Shown here piece by piece: positions 34,197 to 41,094 of a stretch of 41,094 nt of DNA (its first letter is position 1; every line of letters begins with the position of its first letter). The stretch lies in contig CAYXDO010000097.1 in the NCBI GenBank assembly GCA_964463485.1, positions 1 to 41,094 on the forward strand, in the 5' to 3' direction. The stretch is from CAYXDO01 sp964463485. Its GTDB lineage: Bacteria > Myxococcota > Kuafuiibacteriia > Kuafuiibacteriales > Kuafuiibacteriaceae. A program made the position numbers and the translations under genes. The notes below the pieces were generated by a model. That model was given only the letters and a program-made list of their open reading frames with translations, was not told the DNA's origin and made no database searches.

Positions 34197-35369
34197 CTAC
34201 TTCGGCAGGCTCCGGAAGAGAATCCGCTTTCCCACGTAACCCATCATCGCAAGGCCGGTCACCAGCCCGAGCGCGGAGGCCCAAGGTCGCGGCGGAACGT
34301 TCGGCGGACTCTCGGGCGCCCCCCGCCACTTCGCCCGATCCAACAAGACGCCTTCGAGCGATCGGGCCTCGAGCCTCACCCCTCCGTCATCATCCACGTC
34401 TAGCAACACATAGTGATGCGTGGGGGCGAAGGCGATCGATCCCGGCACGTTCGTCGTGCGCCAGTACAGCGGCGCACCGCCGCCACCGCTTACCAGCACG
34501 GTGACTCGGTCGGACACGATCCTCTCGTAGAGGTGATCGTGGCCAGCCGCGACGATGTCTACCCCTTTTCGTTGAAACAACTCCATCAGCTGAGCGCCGT
34601 CCGGATGTCCGCCATGCACTCCCGAAGAGAGTGGCCCGTGGTGCATCGCCACGATGGTGAGCTTTTGACCCTGTTGAGCCCCAAGGAGTTGACCGAGGTA
34701 CTCATACTGTCTGGAGCCCGCAGCCATTGGAGAGTTCGAGTCGATCGAGATGATCCGAACTGGACCGACGTTGACGTGAAACACTGCGGGCGGAGTCGCG
34801 TTGGCTCTGGCGAATCGATCGGGCGGCACGGGCACGCTCGCGAGCAACGTGTCGAGCCCGTTTCCCGGCCCGAGCACCTCGTGATTGCCGAGCGCGATCA
34901 CGAGCGGAACGAGTCGCTTGTGCTCTTCCGTCGGCTGGGGCCAGAGCGCCGCGAGAAACTCCGCAAATCCTTGCTCGTCATTCGCGGTCCGAATGAGGTC
35001 GCCGGTGTGGATCAGGACGTCCGGCTCGGCCTCCCGGATCGCCTGGGAGAGAATGCGGTGCGGCGCATCGCCGTCTCGGCTGTCTCCGTAGATCGCGACG
35101 CGGGTGCGACCGATCCTCCTCGCCGGAATCTCCGCGACGATGGGCGATTCTCCGGCCACCCGGATCGTGGCGAGCGCGTTCGCCGTCGGGAGCCCAAAGG
35201 GCCCGAAGGAGATCGCGGTGAAAGGATCGCTCGCCAAGAGGGTCCCTTCGAGCTTTCGACCCTCGAGCTCCACGGACACCGTGGCGTTGGACGCGAGCGT
35301 CACGTCGAGCGCCAGCGAACGCCCGTCCGTGCTGGTGAAGGTGAGGACGACTCCGAGAACGATGGACAA
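34197..35369 (-). CDS. calcineurin-like phosphoesterase with C-terminal membrane anchor
   Basis: The TTG at 35367-35369 follows gaggagg by about seven bases and is preferred to the long upstream frame. The product has 390 residues. All blocks of the metallophosphoesterase fold are present: GDSRD (94-98), HTGD (120-123), GNHE (160-163), MHHGP (241-245) and GHDH (275-278), so a binuclear metal centre is expected. A beta-rich N-terminal domain precedes the core, as in purple acid phosphatases. The C-terminus (ASALGLVTGLAMMGYV) is a likely membrane helix followed by basic residues. The N-terminal SIVLGVVLTFTS may be a signal peptide. It is convergent with LysR (12 bp gap) and divergent from the kinase-like gene. 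Confidence 0.85.
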   Translation of the reverse strand: MSIVLGVVLTFTSTDGRSLALDVTLASNATVSVELEGRKLEGTLLASDPFTAISFGPFGLPTANALATIRVAGESPIVAEIPARRIGRTRVAIYGDSRDGDAPHRILSQAIREAEPDVLIHTGDLIRTANDEQGFAEFLAALWPQPTEEHKRLVPLVIALGNHEVLGPGNGLDTLLASVPVPPDRFARANATPPAVFHVNVGPVRIISIDSNSPMAAGSRQYEYLGQLLGAQQGQKLTIVAMHHGPLSSGVHGGHPDGAQLMELFQRKGVDIVAAGHDHLYERIVSDRVTVLVSGGGGAPLYWRTTNVPGSIAFAPTHHYVLLDVDDDGGVRLEARSLEGVLLDRAKWRGAPESPPNVPPRPWASALGLVTGLAMMGYVGKRILFRSLPK

Positions 35370-35513
35370 ACTTTGACCTCCTCGGCGTGTGACGGGCGCC
35401 GCGCTCCTTCTGGGCTCTCGGCCCGGATTCGGCTTGACGCGAGCCCCGCGTCCAAGCCTATGAGGTGTTGCGCGTCGAAAGCACAAGCCCCAAAGTCCAC
35501 CTTCGCGAACCAG

Positions 35514-36923
35514 ATGGCTGATGTAGAGCAGACCGCCGAAGCGCCGAGCTCGGCCGAGGGCACGACCGCGACCGACGCGCACGGCCTACTCACGTCTTGG
35601 GTTCCCGAAGCCGCAGACCTCTTCGCGACGTTCGAATCACGGCTCGACCGCATCGAGTCCGCGCTCAAGAGGAAAGCGCCCGAGCCCGATCCGAATCAAC
35701 CGACCAGCGAGTTGGAATCCTCGGTCGATGAGTCGGTCGATGGGTCGTTGCCGCCGCTGCCGCAGTGGATGCCAGGGTCGGTGGTCGTGGACGGCGACGC
35801 GTCCGCGACCTCGGTATGGGCGGACGAGGGCCTGGTCCTCATGACGACCGCGAGCGGACCCCCGGCGACTCGCGAAGTTCCCGAGACGTCGTTCGCCGAG
35901 ATTCCCTACGCCGACGAGGACGACTTCGTCATCATCGAGGAGCCCGAGGAGTTTCTCTCGGCCGCACCTTACGAATACAAGCCCGATTTCTCCAAGTGGC
36001 AGTCTGCCGAGTCAACGCTCGACGAGGCTGGGATCGCGGAGCTCTCGACGAGCATTCCACCCTCGAACGAGCTCATTTCGGCGCTGGATTCGAATTTCGG
36101 GCTGGCCGAGGACTCCGCCTGGCCCGCCCCTTCGTCCGAGCCGCTCCTCGGATTCTTGGTGTTTGGCGAGCCCCTCCGGGTCGATGGGTTCTTGGAGTAC
36201 TCTGCAGTGGATCCCGAGGATCGCACGGGCATTCGCCTGCGAATCCTCGACCCGAGTCTTCGAGACGAACGCTTCGACGCCGACACTCTGAATGATTTGC
36301 TCGATCGCGAGCGTTCCGCGGCGCTGTCCGTCCATTCGTCCGCGTTCCCGAGGTTGGTAGAGGCCGGGGAGCGCGACGGGGTCCGGTTCCTCGCGTACGA
36401 GACCTTCACCGGCTACCCGCTGATCCAGGCTCGAAATGCGTGGGCCGCCGACGAGCGCGAATGGTGTATCCGCCGAGTCATACGCAGCATCGCGGAAGCC
36501 TTGGCGCACTTGCACGAGCGAGGCCTGGTCCTCGCCGATCTTTCACCCGACAAGATCTTCGTGACCGCCGATCTCGAGTGCCGATTCTCGGACGTCTCAC
36601 GAGTCCAATCTCCTAACGACGTGCCCCATCCCTTGATCGGTGAAGGATCTCTGCTGCTCGCGCCCGAAATCCTCGACGGAGAGGCCCCGGGTTGGAGCGC
36701 TGACCAATATATGCTCGGTCAGCTCACCTATGAGTTGATCACCGGCGAGCGAGCGATCTCGGAGTCGCAAGAGGCGCCAGCGGCCGTGCCCGGAGCTACG
36801 CCGCTCATGGAGGAGCTGACGCTCACGATGCTCGCGAAGGACCCTCGCGATCGGTTCTCGTCGATGTTCGAGGTGGCGAGGCTCCTCACCGAGCTCGGCC
36901 CTCGCTCCCGAGCCCGACGCTGA
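35514..36923 (+). CDS. degenerate Ser/Thr protein kinase-like protein
   Basis: ATG 35514 gives 469 residues. Residues 1-210 are an acidic, Ser/Glu/Asp-rich region with no fold. Residues 213-465 have the kinase fold: a short helix-rich C-lobe with LAHLHERGLVLADLSPDKIF, APE at 383-385 and WSADQYMLGQLTYELITG. Key residues are altered. The VAIK lysine position reads Arg (IRLRIL, about 243), the HRD motif is LAD (340-342), the catalytic-loop Asn is Lys347, and DFG is DVS (360-362). Asp342 and Asp360 remain. It is therefore likely a pseudokinase or a strongly diverged kinase with a scaffold or sensing role. It lies 54 bp upstream of pyrC and could be co-transcribed with it. Confidence 0.8.
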   Translation: MADVEQTAEAPSSAEGTTATDAHGLLTSWVPEAADLFATFESRLDRIESALKRKAPEPDPNQPTSELESSVDESVDGSLPPLPQWMPGSVVVDGDASATSVWADEGLVLMTTASGPPATREVPETSFAEIPYADEDDFVIIEEPEEFLSAAPYEYKPDFSKWQSAESTLDEAGIAELSTSIPPSNELISALDSNFGLAEDSAWPAPSSEPLLGFLVFGEPLRVDGFLEYSAVDPEDRTGIRLRILDPSLRDERFDADTLNDLLDRERSAALSVHSSAFPRLVEAGERDGVRFLAYETFTGYPLIQARNAWAADEREWCIRRVIRSIAEALAHLHERGLVLADLSPDKIFVTADLECRFSDVSRVQSPNDVPHPLIGEGSLLLAPEILDGEAPGWSADQYMLGQLTYELITGERAISESQEAPAAVPGATPLMEELTLTMLAKDPRDRFSSMFEVARLLTELGPRSRARR

Positions 36924-36977
36924 GCGCACGCTGAGCGCAGCCGAGAATTGTCGAACTCGGACGACTCAGGTGAGAGG

Positions 36978-38264
36978 ATGGCGAAGCTGAATGGAGTCCT
37001 CGTGCTCGATGCACGCGGGGCGTGGCAACCCAAAGACGTGACCATCGCGGATCACGAGATCCTCAGCGTGGAGCCTCCCTCCGACCCCTCCCCCTCCTCG
37101 CTCCACGCGACCCTCTCCCTCGACCTGCGCGGCTGCAAGCTCCTCCCGGGAATCATCGACCCGCATACTCACCTGAGAGCTCCGGGTCAGACCAGAAAAG
37201 AGGGCGTCGACCGCGGCACCAAGGCGGCGGTGGCCGGAGGCGTGACCACGATCCTCGACATGCCCAACAACCGGCCGCCGACGTCCACTCCGGCGCGGCT
37301 GCTGCAAAAGAGATCCATCTTCGAGCGACTCAGCCGGTGCAACTTCGGCCTGTTCGCGCACGCTACTCGTCGCGGGCCGACCTGCGATTCCACACGGATC
37401 GCGGGGGCCAAAATCTACATGGCGAAGAGCTCGCCGCTCGAAGCCATCCGCGACGTAGACGCGCTCACCCACGTCCTCTCCAGCTACTCGAGAGTGGCGG
37501 TCCACGCGGAAGACGACTCGTGTTTCGTTGAGGGTCCAACTCACCTCGAACGCCGACCCCGCGAAGCGGTCACCCAGGCGCTCCATAACCTCGAGGCTGC
37601 GCTCGCGCGAGTGAAGCACCCTCCTCGGCTGGTCCTCTGCCACGCCACGACGGTGGAGGAGCTCGAGTGGCTCCGAAAGATGAAGGCTCGCACCGACGTC
37701 CTCGGAGAGACTTGCCCCCACTATCTGCTCTTCACGAACCGCGACGTAGAGCGGGTCGGACCGCGGATGCAAGTCAACCCACCCATCCGACTCCAGAGAG
37801 ATCGAGAGGCGCTCCTCGCCGCGCTACAGGACGGTACGCTCGACTTCGTGGCGAGTGACCACGCACCCCACCTGCTCTCCGAAAAGGCTGGCCCCAAGCC
37901 CCCCTCCGGGATCGCGGGGATCGAATGGATGTATCCGTTGGTCGGCCACTTCGTGGATCGCGGCGTGATCTCGTGGGCACGCGCCGTGGAGCTCTTCTCG
38001 GCGAACGCCGCCCGATGTTACGGAATCGAGGGCCGCGCCGAGGTCAAGGAGGGTCGGGTGGCCGACCTGACGCTCCTGTGTCCGGCCCATCGCGCTCGTC
38101 CCAGACGCGAACCCATCACCGGAGCGGGCTGGACACCGTATGACCAACACGAGCCCAAAGACCTGAAGCTCCAGCACGCCGTCCTCGCCACCTTCGTCGC
38201 CGGACAGCTGGCGTATCACGACGGTGATTGGTACGAGGTCACGGGAAAGGATTTATACTCGTGA
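36978..38264 (+). CDS. pyrC: dihydroorotase
   Basis: This enzyme cyclises carbamoyl-L-aspartate to dihydroorotate in UMP synthesis. ATG 36978 follows ggtgagagg closely and gives 428 residues, the length of class I (allantoinase-like) dihydroorotases. Metal ligands are visible in DPHTHLR (about 61-67), HAED, CHAT and SDHAPH. The segment GAKIYMAKSS lies near the active site. It is the first gene of an overlapping pyr operon: its stop overlaps the GTG of pyrE by four bases. No attenuator or PyrR site was recognised in the 54-bp gap upstream, so regulation is unclear. Confidence 0.93.
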   Translation: MAKLNGVLVLDARGAWQPKDVTIADHEILSVEPPSDPSPSSLHATLSLDLRGCKLLPGIIDPHTHLRAPGQTRKEGVDRGTKAAVAGGVTTILDMPNNRPPTSTPARLLQKRSIFERLSRCNFGLFAHATRRGPTCDSTRIAGAKIYMAKSSPLEAIRDVDALTHVLSSYSRVAVHAEDDSCFVEGPTHLERRPREAVTQALHNLEAALARVKHPPRLVLCHATTVEELEWLRKMKARTDVLGETCPHYLLFTNRDVERVGPRMQVNPPIRLQRDREALLAALQDGTLDFVASDHAPHLLSEKAGPKPPSGIAGIEWMYPLVGHFVDRGVISWARAVELFSANAARCYGIEGRAEVKEGRVADLTLLCPAHRARPRREPITGAGWTPYDQHEPKDLKLQHAVLATFVAGQLAYHDGDWYEVTGKDLYS

Positions 38265-38893
38265 GAGACGTCGATTTTGGGCTCTCCCAAGAGCTCATCA
38301 CCTTACTCCTCGAGGCGAACGCGCTTCGCTTTGGTGAGTTCACGTTGAAATCGGGCGAGACCTCGCCTTTCTTCGTCAACCTCGGCGAGGTCGCGCGCGG
38401 ACGCCACCTGCTCCGACTCTCCGAGCTCATCGCGACCGTCGTATCTCGAGAGTTCCCGAACGCCACCGTGCTCTTCGGCCCAGCATACAAAGGGATCGGG
38501 CTCGTCGCGCTCGCCGCCGCCGAGCTCGCCCGAGCTCACGCCACCGACATCGGTACGTGTTACAATCGCAAGGAGACAAAAGCTCACGGGGAAGGAGGCG
38601 TCCTGGTCGGCGTGCAACCGACCTCCGACGATCGAGTCGTCGTCATCGACGACGTCATCTCCTCTGGCCTCACCAAGTTGGAGGCCGTCGAGCTCCTCAC
38701 TCAGTCCGGTGTGAAACCGGTCGGGATCATCGTCTTCGTGGATCGCCGACGGCGCAGCGCCAGGACAACGAGCGAGCTCGCCGGGGTCCCGCTCGTCGCC
38801 ATCTCGAGCCTCGAAGACCTCGCCAAGACCCTCGAAGCGCGCGGAGACCCCCGCGCAAAGGCGATTCGCGACTTCTACGAAGGCCAGACATGA
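38261..38893 (+). CDS. pyrE: orotate phosphoribosyltransferase
   Basis: The enzyme joins orotate and PRPP to give OMP. The GTG at 38261 overlaps the pyrC stop (GTGA) and gives a 210-residue protein of normal length. RVVVIDDVISSGLTKLEAV (about 126-144) is the PRPP-binding loop typical of type I phosphoribosyltransferases, and FGPAYKGIGLVA and CYNRKETKAHGEGG are the other conserved OPRT blocks. The stop overlaps the pyrF start (ATGA), so translation is coupled through the operon. Confidence 0.95.
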   Translation: MRDVDFGLSQELITLLLEANALRFGEFTLKSGETSPFFVNLGEVARGRHLLRLSELIATVVSREFPNATVLFGPAYKGIGLVALAAAELARAHATDIGTCYNRKETKAHGEGGVLVGVQPTSDDRVVVIDDVISSGLTKLEAVELLTQSGVKPVGIIVFVDRRRRSARTTSELAGVPLVAISSLEDLAKTLEARGDPRAKAIRDFYEGQT

Positions 38894-39588
38894 ATTCGCG
38901 GAAGATCATCCCCGCGCTCGATACCACCGAGCTCGAGAGTGTAGCACGCCTCGCCGCCGCCGTCGGATCTCACCCAGCCATCCACGGCTTCAAGGTGGGT
39001 TTCGGTCTCGGCCTGACGTTCGGCTTGCCCAAGACGGTCGAGGTCATCCGGCGCTACTCTCAAAAGCCGATCATCTACGACCATCAAAAAGCGGGGACGG
39101 ACATCCCAGATACGGGGTCGCTGTTCGCCCGGACGCTCAAGGGAGCCGGCATCGACGAAGCGATCCTCTTCCCAGAAGCCGGACCCGAAACGCTTCGGGC
39201 CTGGGTCGAGGCGCTCGCTGACGTCGACATGACGACGATCGTGGGCGGCGTGATGACCCATCCAGCCTACCTCGAGAGTGAGGGTGGGTTCATCGTGGAC
39301 CGCGCGGCCGCTGAGATCTATCGCCTGGCCCGAGCGCTCGGAGTGTCTCGGTTCGTCATGCCGCTCACCAAACCCGAGTTGGCTCGTTCGCTCTGGAGGG
39401 CCGCGGAGCTGGACGACCGAAGCGTGCTGTATTCGCCTGGGTACGGCGCTCAGTCGGGAGATCTTGCGAGGTTTGCGTGGGTCAAGACTCACTACGTCAT
39501 CATCGGGAGAACTCTGTTGGCGGCGCCCGACCCCGCTGCGTACGTCGATCGGGTGGCCCGAGCGCTCGAGGCGAACCATGAAGAGTGA
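38890..39588 (+). CDS. pyrF: orotidine 5'-phosphate decarboxylase, unusual motif
   Basis: The enzyme decarboxylates OMP to UMP. The ATG overlaps the pyrE stop, and the product has 232 residues. Asp11 (PALD), Lys35 (GFKVGFG) and the block YDHQKAGTDIPDTG (63-76) fill the positions of the catalytic network. The usual bacterial motif is D-x-K-x-x-D; here it is D64-x-x-K67-x-x-x-D71, with two extra residues. I associate this DHQKAGTDIP form with archaeal and other OMPDC/HUMPS-family proteins, from memory. The C-terminal SPGYGAQSGD and GRTLL are phosphate-binding loops. The operon context supports the OMPDC call. Confidence 0.9.
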   Translation: MNSRKIIPALDTTELESVARLAAAVGSHPAIHGFKVGFGLGLTFGLPKTVEVIRRYSQKPIIYDHQKAGTDIPDTGSLFARTLKGAGIDEAILFPEAGPETLRAWVEALADVDMTTIVGGVMTHPAYLESEGGFIVDRAAAEIYRLARALGVSRFVMPLTKPELARSLWRAAELDDRSVLYSPGYGAQSGDLARFAWVKTHYVIIGRTLLAAPDPAAYVDRVARALEANHEE

Positions 39589-40498
39589 CCTCGTCTCCAT
39601 CGCCGATCTGAGTGACCAGCAGATCGAGGCCTACCTCCAGCTCGCATCGAAGATCGAGTCGACGCCGGACCGCGACAAGGGCCAGTTGCTCGTCGGCAAG
39701 CTGCTGATGGTCCTCTTCTTCGAGCCCTCGACGAGGACGCGGTTATCGTTCGAGGCGGCGATGAAGAAGCTCGGAGGGGCCGTTGCCGGGTTCTCGGAGA
39801 CCGCAGCCACGTCGATGGCCAAAGGCGAGAGCTTCTTGGATACGATCAAGACGACCGAGCAGTACGGCGACGCGCTCGTGATCCGCCACCCACAAGAGGG
39901 CGCGGCGAGGCTCGCGGCGGAGCGTTCGAGGCTCCCGGTGATCAACGCCGGAGATGGCGCGAATCAGCACCCTTCACAGACCCTGCTCGACCTCTTCACG
40001 ATCCAGAAGCTCTTCCGCCGACTCGACCACCTGAAGATCGCGCTGGTGGGAGACCTGCGGTACTCACGGACCGTCTACTCGCTGCTCCACGCGCTGCGGC
40101 GCCGGGAAGGAAATCAGTTTCTCCTCGTTTCGCCGCCGATCCTGAAGCTAGCTCCGCACATTCAAGTCGTCGCTCCGGGCGAGTCCGTCACATTCCGGGA
40201 GACGACCGACCTCAACGAAGCGGTCAGAGAGTGCGACATCATCTACATGACCCGGATTCAGAAGGAGCGCTTCGGTGACTTGGTCGAGTATGAGTCAGTG
40301 AAGGACGCGTATGTTCTGGACGCGGCGATGCTGAAGCAGGGTCAGGAGCAGCTCAGAGTGTTGCATCCGCTGCCGCGAGTCACCGAGATCTCCCCCGACG
40401 TCGACGACACGCGGTTCGCGAGCTACTTCGATCAGGCTCGAAACGGCCTGATCGTGCGCCAAGCCATTTTGTTGCGGCTCCTAGGGGGCGTGCTGTGA
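39578..40498 (+). CDS. pyrB: aspartate carbamoyltransferase catalytic chain
   Basis: This chain joins carbamoyl phosphate and aspartate, the first committed pyrimidine step. The ATG overlaps the end of pyrF by 11 bp, and the product has 306 residues, the usual length. Hallmarks are FFEPSTRTRLSFE (47-59, phosphate-binding STRT), TSMAKGESFLD with Lys82, DGANQHPSQTLLDL (126-139), TRIQKERF (225-232) and HPLPR (263-267). The GTG of pyrI overlaps its stop, so catalytic and regulatory chains are made together. Confidence 0.96.
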   Translation: MKSDLVSIADLSDQQIEAYLQLASKIESTPDRDKGQLLVGKLLMVLFFEPSTRTRLSFEAAMKKLGGAVAGFSETAATSMAKGESFLDTIKTTEQYGDALVIRHPQEGAARLAAERSRLPVINAGDGANQHPSQTLLDLFTIQKLFRRLDHLKIALVGDLRYSRTVYSLLHALRRREGNQFLLVSPPILKLAPHIQVVAPGESVTFRETTDLNEAVRECDIIYMTRIQKERFGDLVEYESVKDAYVLDAAMLKQGQEQLRVLHPLPRVTEISPDVDDTRFASYFDQARNGLIVRQAILLRLLGGVL

Positions 40499-40983
40499 GC
40501 GACGGAAAGCATCTCCTCATTCCGAAGATCGAACACGGAGTCGTGATCGATCACATCCCGGCGGGCCTCGGCATCGCGGTGCTCGAAGTCGTGCAATCTC
40601 ACGACGAGCTGCACGACGTCACGACCGCGGTGGGCCTCAACCTCGAGTCGCACAAGCTCGGACGAAAGGACATGGTCAAGCTCCAGCACCCAGAGCTCAG
40701 CGCGGAGCTCATTCAGCACATCTCGCTGATCGCGCCGGGCGCGACGATCAAACGCGTGCGAGATTTCCAGGTCGACAAGCGTTATGTCGTCGCGCTTCCC
40801 CAAGAGCTAGACAACCTCGTGCGCTGTCTGAATCCGAACTGCATCACGAACTCGGAGAAGGGTGTGCGAACCAAGTTCACTTGCGTAGATCCGACGCTGA
40901 GACTGTTTCGATGCTCGTACTGCGAGAGAGCGTTCGAGCTAAGGTATCTCGAACGGATTCGGAAGAGCGCGAGCTCGAGGTAA
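40495..40983 (+). CDS. pyrI: aspartate carbamoyltransferase regulatory chain
   Basis: The regulatory chain binds nucleotide effectors and a zinc ion, and holds the catalytic trimers together. GTG 40495 overlaps the pyrB stop (GTGA); the product has 162 residues. The N-terminal allosteric domain covers about 1-100, with DHIPAGLGIAVLEVV and SHKLGRKDMVKL. Zinc ligands are Cys111, Cys116, Cys140 and Cys143 (CLNPNC and CSYC). PyrI is best known from enterobacteria and archaea, so its presence in this type of genome is notable. It is the last gene before the terminal repeats. Confidence 0.95.
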   Translation: MSDGKHLLIPKIEHGVVIDHIPAGLGIAVLEVVQSHDELHDVTTAVGLNLESHKLGRKDMVKLQHPELSAELIQHISLIAPGATIKRVRDFQVDKRYVVALPQELDNLVRCLNPNCITNSEKGVRTKFTCVDPTLRLFRCSYCERAFELRYLERIRKSASSR

Positions 40984-41003
40984 GGCCGAGGGACCGACTC
41001 CGC

Positions 41004-41094
41004 GTCGAATCGTCTGCGTCAGATCGTCTGCGTCAGATCGTCTGCGTCTGCGTCGGATCGTCTGCGTCTGCGTCAGCGTCGGATCGTCTGCGTC
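41004..41094. repeat. tandem array running off the right end
   Basis: The unit atcgtctgcgtc occurs five times, at 41009, 41023, 41037, 41057 and 41083, separated by short ag/tg/cgg variants that share tgcgtc. The array starts about 20 bp after the pyrI stop and continues beyond the window, so its full length is unknown. It looks like slippage-prone intergenic sequence; a terminator role cannot be judged. Confidence 0.75.

Noticed and set aside
34413..35513. N-terminal extension of the kinase-like frame
   Set aside because: It is antisense to the phosphoesterase gene; ATG 35514 gives a sensible protein.
41004..41094. CRISPR array
   Set aside because: Units are 12-14 bases with very short spacers; a CRISPR array needs longer repeats and unique spacers of about 30 bases.

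Overview
The window is high-G+C bacterial DNA. Its gene content suggests Myxococcota or a similar former deltaproteobacterium: many lipoproteins and secreted cysteine-rich, beta-helix and beta-propeller proteins of unknown function, an RCC1-repeat lipoprotein, a Ser/Thr-kinase-fold protein, a lidless Hsp70 with its own J-protein, and frequent GTG/TTG starts. This assignment is inference from gene content; no rRNA or tRNA gene was seen to confirm it.

Layout. 1-6.5 kb: a minus-strand lipoprotein, a divergent Cys-rich secreted protein, a beta-helix lipoprotein, then a perfect hairpin facing a minus-strand metallopeptidase-like lipoprotein. 6.5-11.2 kb: an EF-hand protein with a KPVIYVYP domain, divergent from a 1067-residue protein whose C-terminal third looks like S-adenosylhomocysteine hydrolase. 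11.4-14.8 kb: a locally lower-G+C cassette of a frameshifted HEPN gene, a ParA/MinD-like ATPase (KGGVGRTT) and a second P-loop ATPase (GPRGSGKS, YDELD). The junctions overlap, so the three read as one translationally coupled operon. This is the best candidate in the window for an undescribed, possibly defensive, system. 14.9-24.9 kb: large secreted or lipoprotein genes, including a 13-repeat RCC1 protein and a convergent pair that look like diverged paralogues. 25-27 kb: a DUF1015 protein and a B3/B4 (PheT-like) protein. 27.2-28.7 kb: a TerB/DUF697/SHOCT protein coupled to a small lipoprotein. 28.8-30.5 kb: a sulfatase with a Tat-like lipoprotein signal. 30.6-33.0 kb: a lidless Hsp70, a J-domain protein and a tiny Cys-rich lipoprotein. 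33-35.4 kb: an imperfect inverted-repeat element, a LysR regulator and a membrane-anchored calcineurin-like phosphoesterase. 35.5-41 kb: a degenerate protein kinase, then the pyrimidine operon pyrC-pyrE-pyrF-pyrB-pyrI, with every junction overlapping.

How the genes work together. pyrB/pyrI encode catalytic and regulatory chains of aspartate transcarbamoylase, pyrC dihydroorotase, pyrE orotate phosphoribosyltransferase and pyrF OMP decarboxylase. With carbamoyl phosphate, which is not made by any gene here, these give UMP. The Hsp70 and J-protein should form a dedicated chaperone pair. Most other genes are recognisable only by fold or export signal, and no pathway is claimed for them.

Several intergenic regions carry low-complexity or hairpin-forming repeats: hexamer tracts at 16.3 and 27.1 kb, an inverted repeat at 33.1 kb and a tandem array running off the right end. 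No CRISPR array, insertion sequence, rRNA or tRNA was identified by eye.
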